Origin: an uncultured Pelagibacteraceae bacterium
GTDB taxonomy: Bacteria > Pseudomonadota > Alphaproteobacteria > Pelagibacterales > Pelagibacteraceae
Assembly: GCA_902536305.1 (NCBI GenBank)
Contig: CACAWX010000004.1
Coordinates: forward strand, 1 to 64,000
Direction of reading: 5' to 3'
DNA: 64,000 nt
This document shows positions 18,420-28,419 of this stretch, piece by piece. Within the stretch, counting starts at the first letter, position 1; every line of letters begins with the position of its first letter. Position numbers and translations under genes: made by a program. Below the pieces are notes generated by a model. The model searched no databases. It was not told where the DNA came from and worked only from the letters and a program-made list of their open reading frames with translations.

Positions 18420-19534
18420 TTTTTAATTAGTTCGCCTCCTACACAAGGTTTTTTGCAGCCAGTAGTATTTGGATAAGAAATTGGTAATCCCTGAAATGAT
18501 CTCACAGCTAAAAAAGCAAATGCCTGGGACTCAATAAAGTCACCATTAATATTATAATCATCAATTAATTTTAAATTAATATTTGGGAATATATTTTCTT
18601 CAATTTTTTTAAGTAAAAGTTTATTTTTTCTACCACCTCCACAAATTAGTACGTCTAAAGAATTTTCTTTAAATTCTTTTAAAGATAAAGATAGCTCTTC
18701 AGCGATAGTACTTGCTGTAAAATCTGTAAGAGTGGCAACACCATCTTGAAGATTTAAACCTCTTACAAAAGATATATCAAAATCATTTACGTCAAAGGAT
18801 TTTTTTTTTTTACTATTCCTATTAGCATATAATTCTTGAGCTTGTTCAAAAATTATTTCATTTTTTGTTCCAGTTGATGCAAGAAAACCGTCTTGATCAA
18901 ATTTTTTATTTGAATTTTTTCTTACCCAATTATCGATTAAACAGTTTCCCGGGCCAATATCCTTACTAATTAATTTAGAGAGATTTTTTCTTTCTTTAAC
19001 AATAGTGATATTAGAGATCCCTCCTATATTAAGAAAACATACAGGTAATCTAATTTTGTTTTTCATACTAATTAAATGATGAAAGACTGGTGTTAACGGT
19101 GCTCCTTGACCTCCATTTAAAATATCATTTTTTCTAAAATTAAAAATTATATTTTTATTTGTTAATTGATGTAACAGCCTACCGTTTCCTAATTGTCTAG
19201 ATATTTTTTCATCAGAATTATGGTAAATAGTTTGACCATGAAAACCTACTATTATATTCTCACTCGTATTTAATTGTTTAATTATTTCAGCGTGAAAAAT
19301 CGTTATATTTCTCTCTAAATTATCAATTTCGTCTTTGTATTTATCTAGGTGTTCAATTTTATGAATTTTTTCTTTTAAATTGTGAATATCTTTATAAATT
19401 TTTAAGTCATATTCAAAATACTTATCTTTGATCAATTCATATTCGTTAATTCCATTAGTCCTAACTATAGAGGCATCTACTCCATCCCCAGAAGTACCAC
19501 TCATTAAACCCAAAGAGATCTGACTTTTTTGCAT
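18416..19534 (-). CDS. anmK: anhydro-N-acetylmuramic acid kinase
   Basis: Phosphorylates and opens 1,6-anhydro-MurNAc, recycling murein breakdown products. The N-terminal phosphate-binding signature LGLMSGTSGDGVDAS (residues 7-21) and the mid-protein LNIGGISNIT and DIGPGNCLID blocks define the family. Length 372 is normal. It is divergent from tyrS (55-base gap), the usual alphaproteobacterial arrangement. Its retention implies active peptidoglycan recycling. Confidence 0.96.
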   Translation of the reverse strand: MQKSQISLGLMSGTSGDGVDASIVRTNGINEYELIKDKYFEYDLKIYKDIHNLKEKIHKIEHLDKYKDEIDNLERNITIFHAEIIKQLNTSENIIVGFHGQTIYHNSDEKISRQLGNGRLLHQLTNKNIIFNFRKNDILNGGQGAPLTPVFHHLISMKNKIRLPVCFLNIGGISNITIVKERKNLSKLISKDIGPGNCLIDNWVRKNSNKKFDQDGFLASTGTKNEIIFEQAQELYANRNSKKKKSFDVNDFDISFVRGLNLQDGVATLTDFTASTIAEELSLSLKEFKENSLDVLICGGGRKNKLLLKKIEENIFPNINLKLIDDYNINGDFIESQAFAFLAVRSFQGLPISYPNTTGCKKPCVGGELIKN

Positions 19535-19589
19535 ATTTTTATTTATTTATAACAATTTTTGTATAATAGTTGCTTAAGTAAATAGCACT

Positions 19590-20828
19590 ATGAAAAATGA
19601 TTTTTTACAGGAAATGCAAGTTAGAGGATTTCTCAATCAATGCACTGATTTAGAAAAATTGGGGGAAATTTGTAATAAAAAATCAATATCTGGGTATATA
19701 GGATTTGATTGCACTGCCAGTAGCTTGCACGTTGGTAGTTTATTGCAAATTATGATTTTAAAGTTAATGCAAAAATATGGTCACAAACCAATCGTGCTTC
19801 TGGGAGGAGGTACGACTTTAATAGGAGACCCATCAGGAAAAGATTCTACAAGAAAAATACTAAAACAGAGTGAAATTAACAATAACATTAAGAGTATAAA
19901 AAAAGTTTTTAATAAAATTTTAGATTCATCAAATAAAAAGACTTCCACGGTATTTGTAGATAACGCCGATTGGTTAACGAAATTAAATTATATTCAATTT
20001 CTAAGAGATACGGGTAGTCATTTTACAATTAATAAAATGCTTACTTTTGACAGTGTAAAACTAAGATTAGATAGAGAACAGTCTCTTAGTTATATGGAAT
20101 TTAATTATATGATCTTACAAGCATATGACTTCTATCAATTATTTAAAAATAATAATTGTATTCTACAAATTGGTGGGTCAGACCAGTGGGGTAACATTGT
20201 TAATGGTGTAGATCTAATTAGAAGAAAATTGCAAAAGGAAGCTTACGGACTTACATCGCCGTTAATCACATTAGCTTCTGGAGCTAAAATGGGTAAAACT
20301 GAAAAAGGAGCAATATGGTTAAACGAGGATAAACTTTCTCCGTACAATTACTGGCAATTCTGGAGAAATACAGATGATAGAGATGTAAAAAGATTTTTAA
20401 ACTATTTTACTGAGATTCAGCCAAAAGAATTGAATGAGATAATTAATAAAGAGAAAAATATCAACAATCTAAAAATTTTATTAGCTAATGAGGCTACTAA
20501 AATACTACATGGTGAAGCAGCTTCAAAAAAAGCAGAAAAAACTGCTAAAGACACTTTCGAAGGAGGGGAGCTAAGTTCAGGCTTACCAGAAATAACAATT
20601 GAGTCTTATGAGATTGAACAAGGTATTAATATTTTAGATTTTATCTCAAAAAATAAAATTTTATCTTCAAAAAGTGAAGCTCGAAGAGTAATAGCTAATA
20701 AAGGATTTAAAATTGATGATAATATTATTGAAGATGAAAAAAAAGTCATTCGATTAAAAGATTTTAAAAATAATGTTTTTAAACTTTCATATGGAAAGAA
20801 AAAACATTATTTAGTCAAGATTATTTAA
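19590..20828 (+). CDS. tyrS: tyrosyl-tRNA synthetase
   Basis: Class I aminoacyl-tRNA synthetase charging tRNA-Tyr. The HIGH-type motif is HVGS at 47-50 and the KMSKS-type motif is KMGKT at 233-237, as in bacterial TyrRS. The tyrosine pocket GGSDQWGNI is present and a C-terminal S4-like RNA-binding domain covers about 340-412. The 412-residue length is normal. It overlaps the convergent AsmA-like gene by eight bases. Confidence 0.98.
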   Translation: MKNDFLQEMQVRGFLNQCTDLEKLGEICNKKSISGYIGFDCTASSLHVGSLLQIMILKLMQKYGHKPIVLLGGGTTLIGDPSGKDSTRKILKQSEINNNIKSIKKVFNKILDSSNKKTSTVFVDNADWLTKLNYIQFLRDTGSHFTINKMLTFDSVKLRLDREQSLSYMEFNYMILQAYDFYQLFKNNNCILQIGGSDQWGNIVNGVDLIRRKLQKEAYGLTSPLITLASGAKMGKTEKGAIWLNEDKLSPYNYWQFWRNTDDRDVKRFLNYFTEIQPKELNEIINKEKNINNLKILLANEATKILHGEAASKKAEKTAKDTFEGGELSSGLPEITIESYEIEQGINILDFISKNKILSSKSEARRVIANKGFKIDDNIIEDEKKVIRLKDFKNNVFKLSYGKKKHYLVKII

Positions 20829-22992
20829 TCTCTTTATTTCTTTCGATAACCTTTTGTATAAATCTTGGGGTTAATGTTTTAATAGGATTGATTGTAGTTT
20901 TTATATTACCTTTAGGGCCCTTCATTTTAAAGCTTATACCAAATAAACCTTCTCCAACTTCTTTAGGGATAACAATATTTCCAATCACAGGTATTTTTGA
21001 AATCATTTTATTTAACGTTTTTGCTGGGACTATAGTTCCTCGTAAACTTGTAAGACCACTTTCGTCTTGATAACCCTCCATTAAAACTGACAAGCTTGGG
21101 CCTAAAGCAAGTATTTCATTTAATTTTAAAAGATTTTTATTTTTTTCCATACTAATTTCTAAAATATCAAAAGACAATCCCTCACCTTCAGCTAAATCTG
21201 CTAATCCACCTAAATCAGCTAAAGATAACAATTTTATCATTCCAGGTGCATTTATAACTTTAAAATTTTCAATTTTAAGTTTTGAATTAGATTTTGTGCC
21301 ATCAATTATTGAGGTGAAGTTTAATTTTCCACCGGAAAGCCCTTTAAAAAAACTATACTCACTTAGCAAAGGTTGTGTGAGATCTGAATAAATCTCTAAA
21401 TATTTCTTATTATCATTTTTGTTTACCGCCATTGATATATCTAAGAAATTATTATTACCATAATCACCTTTTGAAGATATTTTCACAAATCGACCTTTTT
21501 TAATTTCACCTATTAATTTGAAGTTTTGTAACTTCTCAGACATTGGAACATTAATTTTCTTAAAATCAATTTCAATAGCGCTATTAATTTTTGAAAGAAT
21601 TTTCACTTTACCGCTCTTGTTGAAAACTTTAACTAGATTGGTTGCATCAAATTTAGTACCTTTAATTTTGATTTTTTTCCCTTTTTCAATTTCAAAATCG
21701 TTATTAGCTGTTTTTACTTCTATCTTTTTAAAAGATAAAAGTGTGTTGTTATTTAAATTTAAATCTTGAATTTTAATTGAATTATTCTCTTCCTTAAAAT
21801 TTAACTCATTTATAGTAATGTCGTCTTTTTTCTTCTTTAAAACTAAAAATATATTCGCTACTGAGTTTTCTGGTTTTTTGTAATTTATTAAATCTAATTG
21901 TATATTTTTGATATAATCAAAGTCTAATTTTAAATTGAGAATTTTATTATTAAAGTTATTTTCTAAATTTACATCTAAAAAATTTGACTCATCAAAAGAA
22001 TATTTTCCATCACCACTAATTTTTATATCATTAGGTTTAAAAGATGTTTTCATTCTTAAGTCTGAAAAATAAATATTTTTTATATCTTCAAATATAAAAT
22101 TGTTCTTAATCGGACTTAATAATTCAAACTTAATTTTTTGTAATTTTCCATTAATGTTATAGTTATAATCTTTAACTTTATAAGTATTGTCAAATTCGAT
22201 AGAAAAATTATTATTTAAATCAGCTTTTAAAGTCCTCAAACTTTTAATAACATCGTATTTTTTAAAAAAATCGATATATTTTTTTGTGACTTGGTCACTA
22301 AGATCAATTTTTGAATTAAAATTTGAATTTAACTTAATTCCATTTTCTAAATTTAACCTTATATCACCGTCAGAAATCTTTATTTCTTCCAAAAAACCGT
22401 AAATATTTTTAATCAATATATCATTTTTATCTGCAAAAAAATTTAGATTTGTTTTCTTTAAATTGATATTATTAAATAATTCAACTTTTAAATTTCTTAT
22501 ATTGCCTTTAAATATAAAATCTTTTATTGAGCCATCTTCCTTTAAAAATATTTCAATTTCAGAGATTAATTTTCCCTCTTTAATTTTATTATTTAATAGG
22601 CTTTTGAAAGTGGATGGCTTAATAATTGATGATAGTTTACTTATTTGAATAATACTCAATTCCCCAGACATAAGGTTAATTTTCTTAATTATTAGATCAG
22701 CTCTAAATAATGATAAAAAATCGACATATACCTTAATGTTATTAACTGGCATTAATAAATCCCTATATTTAATCTCAGGATTTTGTGTCTCTAAAAATAA
22801 ACTGAATTCTTTTGGATTGATCTTAAATTTAATTGTTTTCAATTTTAAACTTATATTTTTATCCTGAAATGTCCTTTCGGTTACTAATTTATTAAACTTA
22901 TTAGTTTCAATACCTATTGTTGATAATATTAAAATTAGAGAAATAAATGATATAATTACAAATAAAATAAGATTAACTAATATTTTTTTCAT
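20821..22992 (-). CDS. AsmA/YhdP-like large periplasmic protein
   Basis: 723-residue protein with one N-terminal membrane anchor (about residues 4-26) and a long beta-rich periplasmic region very rich in Asn, Lys, Ile and Leu. The C-terminal third (from about 560) has the AsmA-like C-terminal signature, including GxLxF-type and GPKGNIKTTINP segments. YhdP/TamB/AsmA proteins bridge the periplasm and help move phospholipids to the outer membrane; a role here is inferred from family only. It overlaps the prfB stop by four bases, so the two are likely co-transcribed. Confidence 0.75.
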   Translation of the reverse strand: MKKILVNLILFVIISFISLILILSTIGIETNKFNKLVTERTFQDKNISLKLKTIKFKINPKEFSLFLETQNPEIKYRDLLMPVNNIKVYVDFLSLFRADLIIKKINLMSGELSIIQISKLSSIIKPSTFKSLLNNKIKEGKLISEIEIFLKEDGSIKDFIFKGNIRNLKVELFNNINLKKTNLNFFADKNDILIKNIYGFLEEIKISDGDIRLNLENGIKLNSNFNSKIDLSDQVTKKYIDFFKKYDVIKSLRTLKADLNNNFSIEFDNTYKVKDYNYNINGKLQKIKFELLSPIKNNFIFEDIKNIYFSDLRMKTSFKPNDIKISGDGKYSFDESNFLDVNLENNFNNKILNLKLDFDYIKNIQLDLINYKKPENSVANIFLVLKKKKDDITINELNFKEENNSIKIQDLNLNNNTLLSFKKIEVKTANNDFEIEKGKKIKIKGTKFDATNLVKVFNKSGKVKILSKINSAIEIDFKKINVPMSEKLQNFKLIGEIKKGRFVKISSKGDYGNNNFLDISMAVNKNDNKKYLEIYSDLTQPLLSEYSFFKGLSGGKLNFTSIIDGTKSNSKLKIENFKVINAPGMIKLLSLADLGGLADLAEGEGLSFDILEISMEKNKNLLKLNEILALGPSLSVLMEGYQDESGLTSLRGTIVPAKTLNKMISKIPVIGNIVIPKEVGEGLFGISFKMKGPKGNIKTTINPIKTLTPRFIQKVIERNKEIK

Positions 22993-24081
22993 TTTTTATT
23001 TTTAATCCCCTCCTCAATAAATTGATCGATGTTCCCGTCTAAAACACTTGAAGGATTTGTATTTTCTATTTTGTTTCTTAAATCTTTTACTAGTTGATAA
23101 GGCTGTAACACATATGATCTAATTTGATGTCCCCAACCTATGTCTGTTTTATTGTTTAATTCTTTCTGATTTTCTTCCTCTTTTTTTTGCATTTCATGCT
23201 CATACAATCTTGCTTTTAACATTTTAAAACAAGTCTCCTTATTTTTATGTTGTGACCTTTCATTTTGACACTGAACCACAATTTTTGAAGGTAAGTGAGT
23301 TATTCTTACCGCACTATCAGTTGTGTTAACATGTTGTCCACCAGCTCCACTAGATCTATAGGTATCAATTCTTAAATCTTTTTCATCAATCTTTATGTTA
23401 ATATCATCTTCCACTGCCGGATAAACCCATACACTTGCAAAACTAGTATGCCTTCTTGCTCCACTATCGAAGGGTGAAATTCGTACTAATCTATGAACTC
23501 CAGACTCAAATCTCATAAGACCATATAAATAATCACCATCAACTTTTAAAGTTGAAGATTTTATCCCGGCTTCTTCTCCTTTATGTTCGCTAATAATTTC
23601 ATATTTAAACTTTTTTTTATCAAACCACTTCATGTACATTCTACGTAACATGTTAGCCCAGTCTTGGCTTTCTGTACCACCTGCACCAGCGTGGATTTCT
23701 AAGTAAATATTATAGTCATCATTTTGACCTGATAAAAAACAATTAATTTCATTTTTTTTTATCTTTTGTAATATTTGTATAATTTTTTTGTTACAGTCAT
23801 TAATTGTTTCTTCGTCTTTTTCTTCAGAAGCTAATAAATACAAATCTTTAAGATTGTTCAGATTTTTTATCGATAATTTATAAGAAGTTAAAATATTTTG
23901 AAAAATTTTTTTTTGTTTTAGTGTTTTTTTTACTAAATTTTGATCTTTCCAAAAATTTTCTGATGAAGAAATTTTATCTAATTCTTTAAGTTTATTTTCA
24001 ATATCTTCGTTATCAAAGATACCCCCTAATATTATTTAGGGATTTTTCTGTGGCTAATAATAAAGAATCAAAGTTTTCCAT
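22989..24081 (-). CDS. prfB: peptide chain release factor 2, with programmed +1 frameshift
   Basis: Recognises UGA and UAA stop codons and triggers peptide release. The ATG at 24081-24079 opens 22 codons ending at CTT, followed by an in-frame TGA at 24015-24013; a +1 shift continues as GAT AAC GAA through the main frame to 22989, giving 363 residues. The whole length is 3n+1, as required. RF2 hallmarks are the anticodon-like SPF in RISPFDSG and the GGQ in SSGAGGQHVN. Its ATG overlaps the mrcA stop by one base and its stop overlaps the AsmA-like start by four. Confidence 0.97.
24013..24027 (-). promoter_or_regulatory. programmed +1 frameshift signal of prfB
   Basis: On the minus strand the sequence AGGGGGTATCTTTGA has all parts of the classical signal: an internal Shine-Dalgarno AGGGGG, a three-base spacer, the slippery CTT and the UGA that RF2 itself reads. 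Low RF2 lets the ribosome slip and make more RF2. A TAA follows the TGA directly in the unshifted frame, giving a double stop. Confidence 0.96.
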
Positions 24082-26444
24082 TAATAAAATTGTCTAAATT
24101 TTATTATTTTATCACGACCGTTTGTAAGGATTAAGTTATTATTATTTAAACTGTTAATATCTCTTAATTTCAAAGCCTCAATAATTGTGTTTTTTTCTCC
24201 AGCTGCTGCTTTTGCTCCTGTATCATAATTTAATGATGTTAAATAAATATTTTTTGGTATTATAAATTCATTAAAATCTTCTTTATAAAGAGCCTTTTCA
24301 ATAAAATCTTTGAAAATGGGTAAAGCAGCTTTCGAACCTGTTTCGAATTTTCCAAGACTTTTTGGATTATCGTAACCAATGTAAACTCCAATAATCAAAC
24401 TAGAGGAAAATCCGATAAACCAAGCATCATAGTTATCGTTAGTAGTTCCTGTCTTACCTGCCAGTGGAACATTTAAAGATTTTAGTTTTTTAGCAGTCCC
24501 TCTTTTTACTGCTCCTTGTAGTATTGAAGTCATTTGGTATGCAGTTTCTTCACTAATTACCCTTTCATTATAATTTTCAATTTTTGGAAGTTCAGTCTCA
24601 TCATTACTTATAAATTTATCGCAACCTATACATCTCACATTTTTTTCATTAAAAATTGTTTTACCTCTTCTGTCTTGTATTCTAGAAATTAATTTTGGAT
24701 TAATCTTTTTTCCTCCATTAATAAATGGTGCATATGCAGATGTTAAATTCATCAAAGTAGTCTCTGCAGCACCTAATGAAACTGATAATAATTCAGGTAT
24801 TTCATTATATATATTAAGTTTTTTTGATAAATCTAAAATTTCCTCTAAACCTAAAATTTTTGCAATTCTAACTGTCATTAAATTTCTTGAATATTCAATA
24901 CCTTTTCTAAAAGTTGAAGGACCATAAAATTTTTTTCCATAATTTTCCGGTTTCCATCTTTTAAGGCCTACTCCCTGACTTTCTACAAAAGGAGCGTCTA
25001 ATATTATTGTGTTAGGTGCAAATTCTTTCTCTAAAGCAGCAGCATAAACAATTGGTTTAAAGGCAGATCCAGGTTGTCTTTTTGCCTGAGTTACTCGGTT
25101 AAATTCACTTTTTTTAAAATTAAATCCTCCTACCAATGCAAGTACATCTCCGGTAAAAGGATTTAAAACTACAATTCCACCGTTAACTTTTGGATATTGT
25201 TTTAAATTCCAAATATTATTCTCTTTTTTTACAAAAATGATATCTCCAACTTTATGAATATCTTTAACTAATTTTTTTTTGGGAATAGACCACTTAAATT
25301 TTTCATAAGTCAAAGTCTCTGTTTTTTTTTCTTTTTTATCGTCAATTGTTTTAAATTTTATTTCAGTTTTTTCTAAAGAAATAATTTCAACTAATTGCCA
25401 ATTTAAAGTTGGATCTAGTTTGTATTGAGAAATAATTTTTTTCCAATTTTTATTTACTAATTTATTTGTAATTGGACCTCTCCAGCCTCTTCTGCGATCA
25501 TAGTCCTCAATTCCCTTCCTAAGAGATTTTAAGGCTTGCATTTGATAATCAATTCTTAGAGGAGTACTTATTGATAAACCTTGTGAATAGAGTTTTTCAA
25601 AGCCGTAAATATCTTTTACGGTTTTTCTTACCTCTTCGGTGTAGGAATTGGCCTCGTTAACAATTTCAATTATTCTTCTTTTTAAATTCAATTTTGAATT
25701 CTTAAAATTAATTAATTCTTTTTTTGATATAAATTTATTTTCTTCGAGATTTTCAAGAACTAGATTTCTTCTGAATTTTGCAACATCTGAATATTTATAA
25801 GGATCATATTTGCTCGGAGCTTTTGGTAATGCAGCTAGTAAGGCAGCTTCTGGATAATTTAATTCTTTAATTGATTTATCAAAATATTCCAGACTAGCTG
25901 CGGCTATTCCATAAGTGCCTTGTCCTAAGTAAATTTGGTTTAAGTAAAGTTCCAAAATTCTTTGTTTGGTGTATGCTCTCTCAATACGAAAAGCTAAAAT
26001 TGCCTCTTTAACTTTTCTTTTCAAAGAAACTTCGTTAGTTAATAAAAAATTTTTTGCTACTTGTTGGGTAATAGTAGAGGCTCCTTCAAGTCTTTTGTTC
26101 TGCGAAATATTTTTGATATTCTTAAATATTGCTCTTAATATTCCCTTGGCGTCTATTCCTGGATGACTAAAGAAATTTTTATCCTCGGCAGACAGGAATG
26201 CATTTACGACTTTATCAGGTATAGACTCGAATGGTATAAATAATCTTTTTTCTAAAGCATACTCAGCAATTAATTTATTATTCTCTGAATAAACTCTGCT
26301 TGAGATTGGGGGTTGGTAATTTGATAAGTTTTTATAATCAGGTAATCCTATAGAAAAGTACCATAAAGTTGAAAAAGCAAAAAATATTAATATAACAAAA
26401 AATATTATTATAAATTTGATTGAAAAGTTCAAAAATTTAAACAT
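24081..26444 (-). CDS. mrcA: penicillin-binding protein 1A (transglycosylase/transpeptidase)
   Basis: Bifunctional class A PBP that polymerises and cross-links peptidoglycan. An N-terminal membrane anchor (about 10-33) is followed by a GT51 domain with catalytic Glu87 in AEDKNFFSHPG and EGASTITQQ, then a transpeptidase domain with Ser460-x-x-Lys463 (SAFK), SRN and the KTGTTND box. At 787 residues it is in the family range. It is divergent from rne and leads into prfB with a one-base overlap. The amidase gene that often sits between rne and mrcA in relatives is absent. Confidence 0.96.
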   Translation of the reverse strand: MFKFLNFSIKFIIIFFVILIFFAFSTLWYFSIGLPDYKNLSNYQPPISSRVYSENNKLIAEYALEKRLFIPFESIPDKVVNAFLSAEDKNFFSHPGIDAKGILRAIFKNIKNISQNKRLEGASTITQQVAKNFLLTNEVSLKRKVKEAILAFRIERAYTKQRILELYLNQIYLGQGTYGIAAASLEYFDKSIKELNYPEAALLAALPKAPSKYDPYKYSDVAKFRRNLVLENLEENKFISKKELINFKNSKLNLKRRIIEIVNEANSYTEEVRKTVKDIYGFEKLYSQGLSISTPLRIDYQMQALKSLRKGIEDYDRRRGWRGPITNKLVNKNWKKIISQYKLDPTLNWQLVEIISLEKTEIKFKTIDDKKEKKTETLTYEKFKWSIPKKKLVKDIHKVGDIIFVKKENNIWNLKQYPKVNGGIVVLNPFTGDVLALVGGFNFKKSEFNRVTQAKRQPGSAFKPIVYAAALEKEFAPNTIILDAPFVESQGVGLKRWKPENYGKKFYGPSTFRKGIEYSRNLMTVRIAKILGLEEILDLSKKLNIYNEIPELLSVSLGAAETTLMNLTSAYAPFINGGKKINPKLISRIQDRRGKTIFNEKNVRCIGCDKFISNDETELPKIENYNERVISEETAYQMTSILQGAVKRGTAKKLKSLNVPLAGKTGTTNDNYDAWFIGFSSSLIIGVYIGYDNPKSLGKFETGSKAALPIFKDFIEKALYKEDFNEFIIPKNIYLTSLNYDTGAKAAAGEKNTIIEALKLRDINSLNNNNLILTNGRDKIIKFRQFY

Positions 26445-26500
26445 AAATATAAATTATATTAATAATTCTGACTATCTTTAGGCATACAACAATTAAATTC

Positions 26501-26514
26501 GTGTATTTATACAC
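26501..26514. repeat. perfect inverted repeat in the mrcA/rne divergent region
   Basis: GTGTAT-TT-ATACAC, six-base arms with a two-base centre, lies 76 bases before the rne ATG and 57 bases before the mrcA start. It could be an operator for a dimeric regulator or a weak hairpin in the rne leader. A partial repeat TGTATAAAATG follows at 26520. There is no T-run, so it is not a terminator. Confidence 0.35.
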
Positions 26515-26589
26515 AAAAATGTATAAAATGAACCCTATGACAAATTTAAAAAATAAAAATTATAATCATTTAAAAGGAATTCTTATAAA

Positions 26590-28419
26590 ATGGAAAAAAA
26601 TTTATATATTGATGCTTCGCATCCTAATGAAACGCGTATTGTTCTTAAATCAAATAATTCAATCGAAGAGTATGAATTTGAAGATAAAAATAATTTAAAC
26701 TTTAAGAATAACATTTATCTTGCAACAATAAGTAGAGTTGAGCCCTCTCTGCAAGCTGCCTTTGTTAATTTCGGGAGAGAACGACATGGTTTTTTAGCTT
26801 TCAACGATATTCAGTCTGATTATTATCAACTGCCATCTGAGGATAAAGAAAAGATTAGAGAAGTAGAAGAAAAAATAAGAGAGGAATTAAAAGAAAAAAC
26901 TTCAGAAGATAATCAAGATAATTCAGTTTTAGAAAACCAATCGGAGAGAGAAAATAAAGGTGAAAAAACTAATCAGGATGAACTTCACGTTGAAGAGGTA
27001 AATAAAAAGCAAGAATACAGAGATAAAGTAAAATCATCATTTGGAATAAAAAGATATAGAATACAAGAAGTTATAAAACCAGGGCAAGTAATCTTGATTC
27101 AAGTAATTAAGGAAGAGAGAGGGCAAAAAGGAGCTGCGCTAACAACATTTATTTCTTTAGCTGGTAAATATATGGTCTTAATGCCTAACACTCCTAAAGG
27201 AGGGGGTATATCAAGAAAAATTTTTAATTCATCAGATCGTCAGAAGATAAGAAATATTCTTAATGATATTGAGATTCCAAACAGCATGGGAGTAATTGTT
27301 AGAACAGCAGGAGCAAATAAAACTAAGAATGAAATAGAAAAAGATTTTAAAAATACACTTAAAACATGGGAAGAAATAAAAGAAAAAGCTCTAGAGTCTA
27401 ACGCTCCCTCCCTTGTTTATGAGGAAGGTGACATTATTAAGAGAACATTGAGGGATACATACGACAATGAAACAAAGAATGTTTATGTAGAGGGAAATGA
27501 GGCATATCAAAAAGCGAAAAAATTTATGAAAGAATTAATACCAAAAAATGTAAAAAATGTAAAAAAATATAGAGGCAAAATTCCTTTGTTTCATGATGCA
27601 AATATAGAGAAAGAATTAAATAATATATATGAACCCATTGTTAAATTAAAATCGGGTGGGTACTTAGTAATAAACCCAACAGAGGCATTAGTCTCAATAG
27701 ATATAAACTCTGGACAATCTACAAAACAAATTAATATTGAAAAAACTGCTTTAAATACTAACTTAGAAGCCGCGGAGGAAATAGCCCACCAAATCAAGTT
27801 AAGAGATTTATCTGGTCTTATCGTAATTGACTTCATCGATATGATAAACTTTTACAATAGAAGAATAGTAGAAAGGAAAATGAGAGAGAGTATAAAAAAA
27901 GATAGAGCAAGAATACAAATTGGAAAAATAAGTAATTTTGGCCTTCTTGAAATGACAAGACAAAGGTTACGTGAAGGATCAATTAAATGGGAAACGCAAT
28001 TATCTCTCTCTTCTTTTTCGCAAAAAATTTTAAAAAAAATCCAACACTTAGCTTTTACAGATAAAGTAAAAGTTATTAATGCTTACGTGCCTGAGAAAGT
28101 TAAAATTTATATTGAGATAAATTTGTTAAATGAATTAAAATATTTTCAAAAAAAATACTCTTTTGAAGTAAAAATTTTAGCTGATAATAAATTTATTATT
28201 CCTGAATATAAAATCGAATTAGTAAGTAGATCAAAAAAACTTATTAACTCTATTGAAAATACCAATTCAATTATTGAGATAAATAATAGAAAAAATAATA
28301 ACAGTTCAGCAAAAAAGATTAAAGAAAATTTAAAAAGCAAAGATAAAGTTAAGGTAAAAAAAACTAAAACTAAAAAGAAAATTCGAACACTTTGGGTAAG
28401 AAGAAGAAAAAAAATTTAG
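26590..28419 (+). CDS. rne: ribonuclease E/G
   Basis: Endoribonuclease for mRNA decay and rRNA/tRNA processing. The 609 residues contain an S1 domain split by an acidic, Lys/Glu-rich insert (about 85-145), a central catalytic region with metal-binding Asp371 (SIDINSG) and Asp417 (IDFIDM), and a short basic C-terminal tail ending LWVRRRKKI. The CPxCxG zinc-link expected after GLLEMTRQR (from residue 451) is missing, and the protein has no cysteine at all. There is no long degradosome scaffold; the tail may still be a short partner-binding motif. It converges on thiG, sharing TTAG. Confidence 0.95.
   Translation: MEKNLYIDASHPNETRIVLKSNNSIEEYEFEDKNNLNFKNNIYLATISRVEPSLQAAFVNFGRERHGFLAFNDIQSDYYQLPSEDKEKIREVEEKIREELKEKTSEDNQDNSVLENQSERENKGEKTNQDELHVEEVNKKQEYRDKVKSSFGIKRYRIQEVIKPGQVILIQVIKEERGQKGAALTTFISLAGKYMVLMPNTPKGGGISRKIFNSSDRQKIRNILNDIEIPNSMGVIVRTAGANKTKNEIEKDFKNTLKTWEEIKEKALESNAPSLVYEEGDIIKRTLRDTYDNETKNVYVEGNEAYQKAKKFMKELIPKNVKNVKKYRGKIPLFHDANIEKELNNIYEPIVKLKSGGYLVINPTEALVSIDINSGQSTKQINIEKTALNTNLEAAEEIAHQIKLRDLSGLIVIDFIDMINFYNRRIVERKMRESIKKDRARIQIGKISNFGLLEMTRQRLREGSIKWETQLSLSSFSQKILKKIQHLAFTDKVKVINAYVPEKVKIYIEINLLNELKYFQKKYSFEVKILADNKFIIPEYKIELVSRSKKLINSIENTNSIIEINNRKNNNSSAKKIKENLKSKDKVKVKKTKTKKKIRTLWVRRRKKI

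Noticed and set aside
22989-23843. RF2 as a 284-residue protein starting at 23843
   Set aside because: It lacks the N-terminal domain, and the upstream sequence supplies it through a classical +1 frameshift site with a correct ATG at 24081.
26501-26698. 65-residue plus-strand frame overlapping the rne start
   Set aside because: It lies in another frame, mostly inside rne, and shows no recognisable features.
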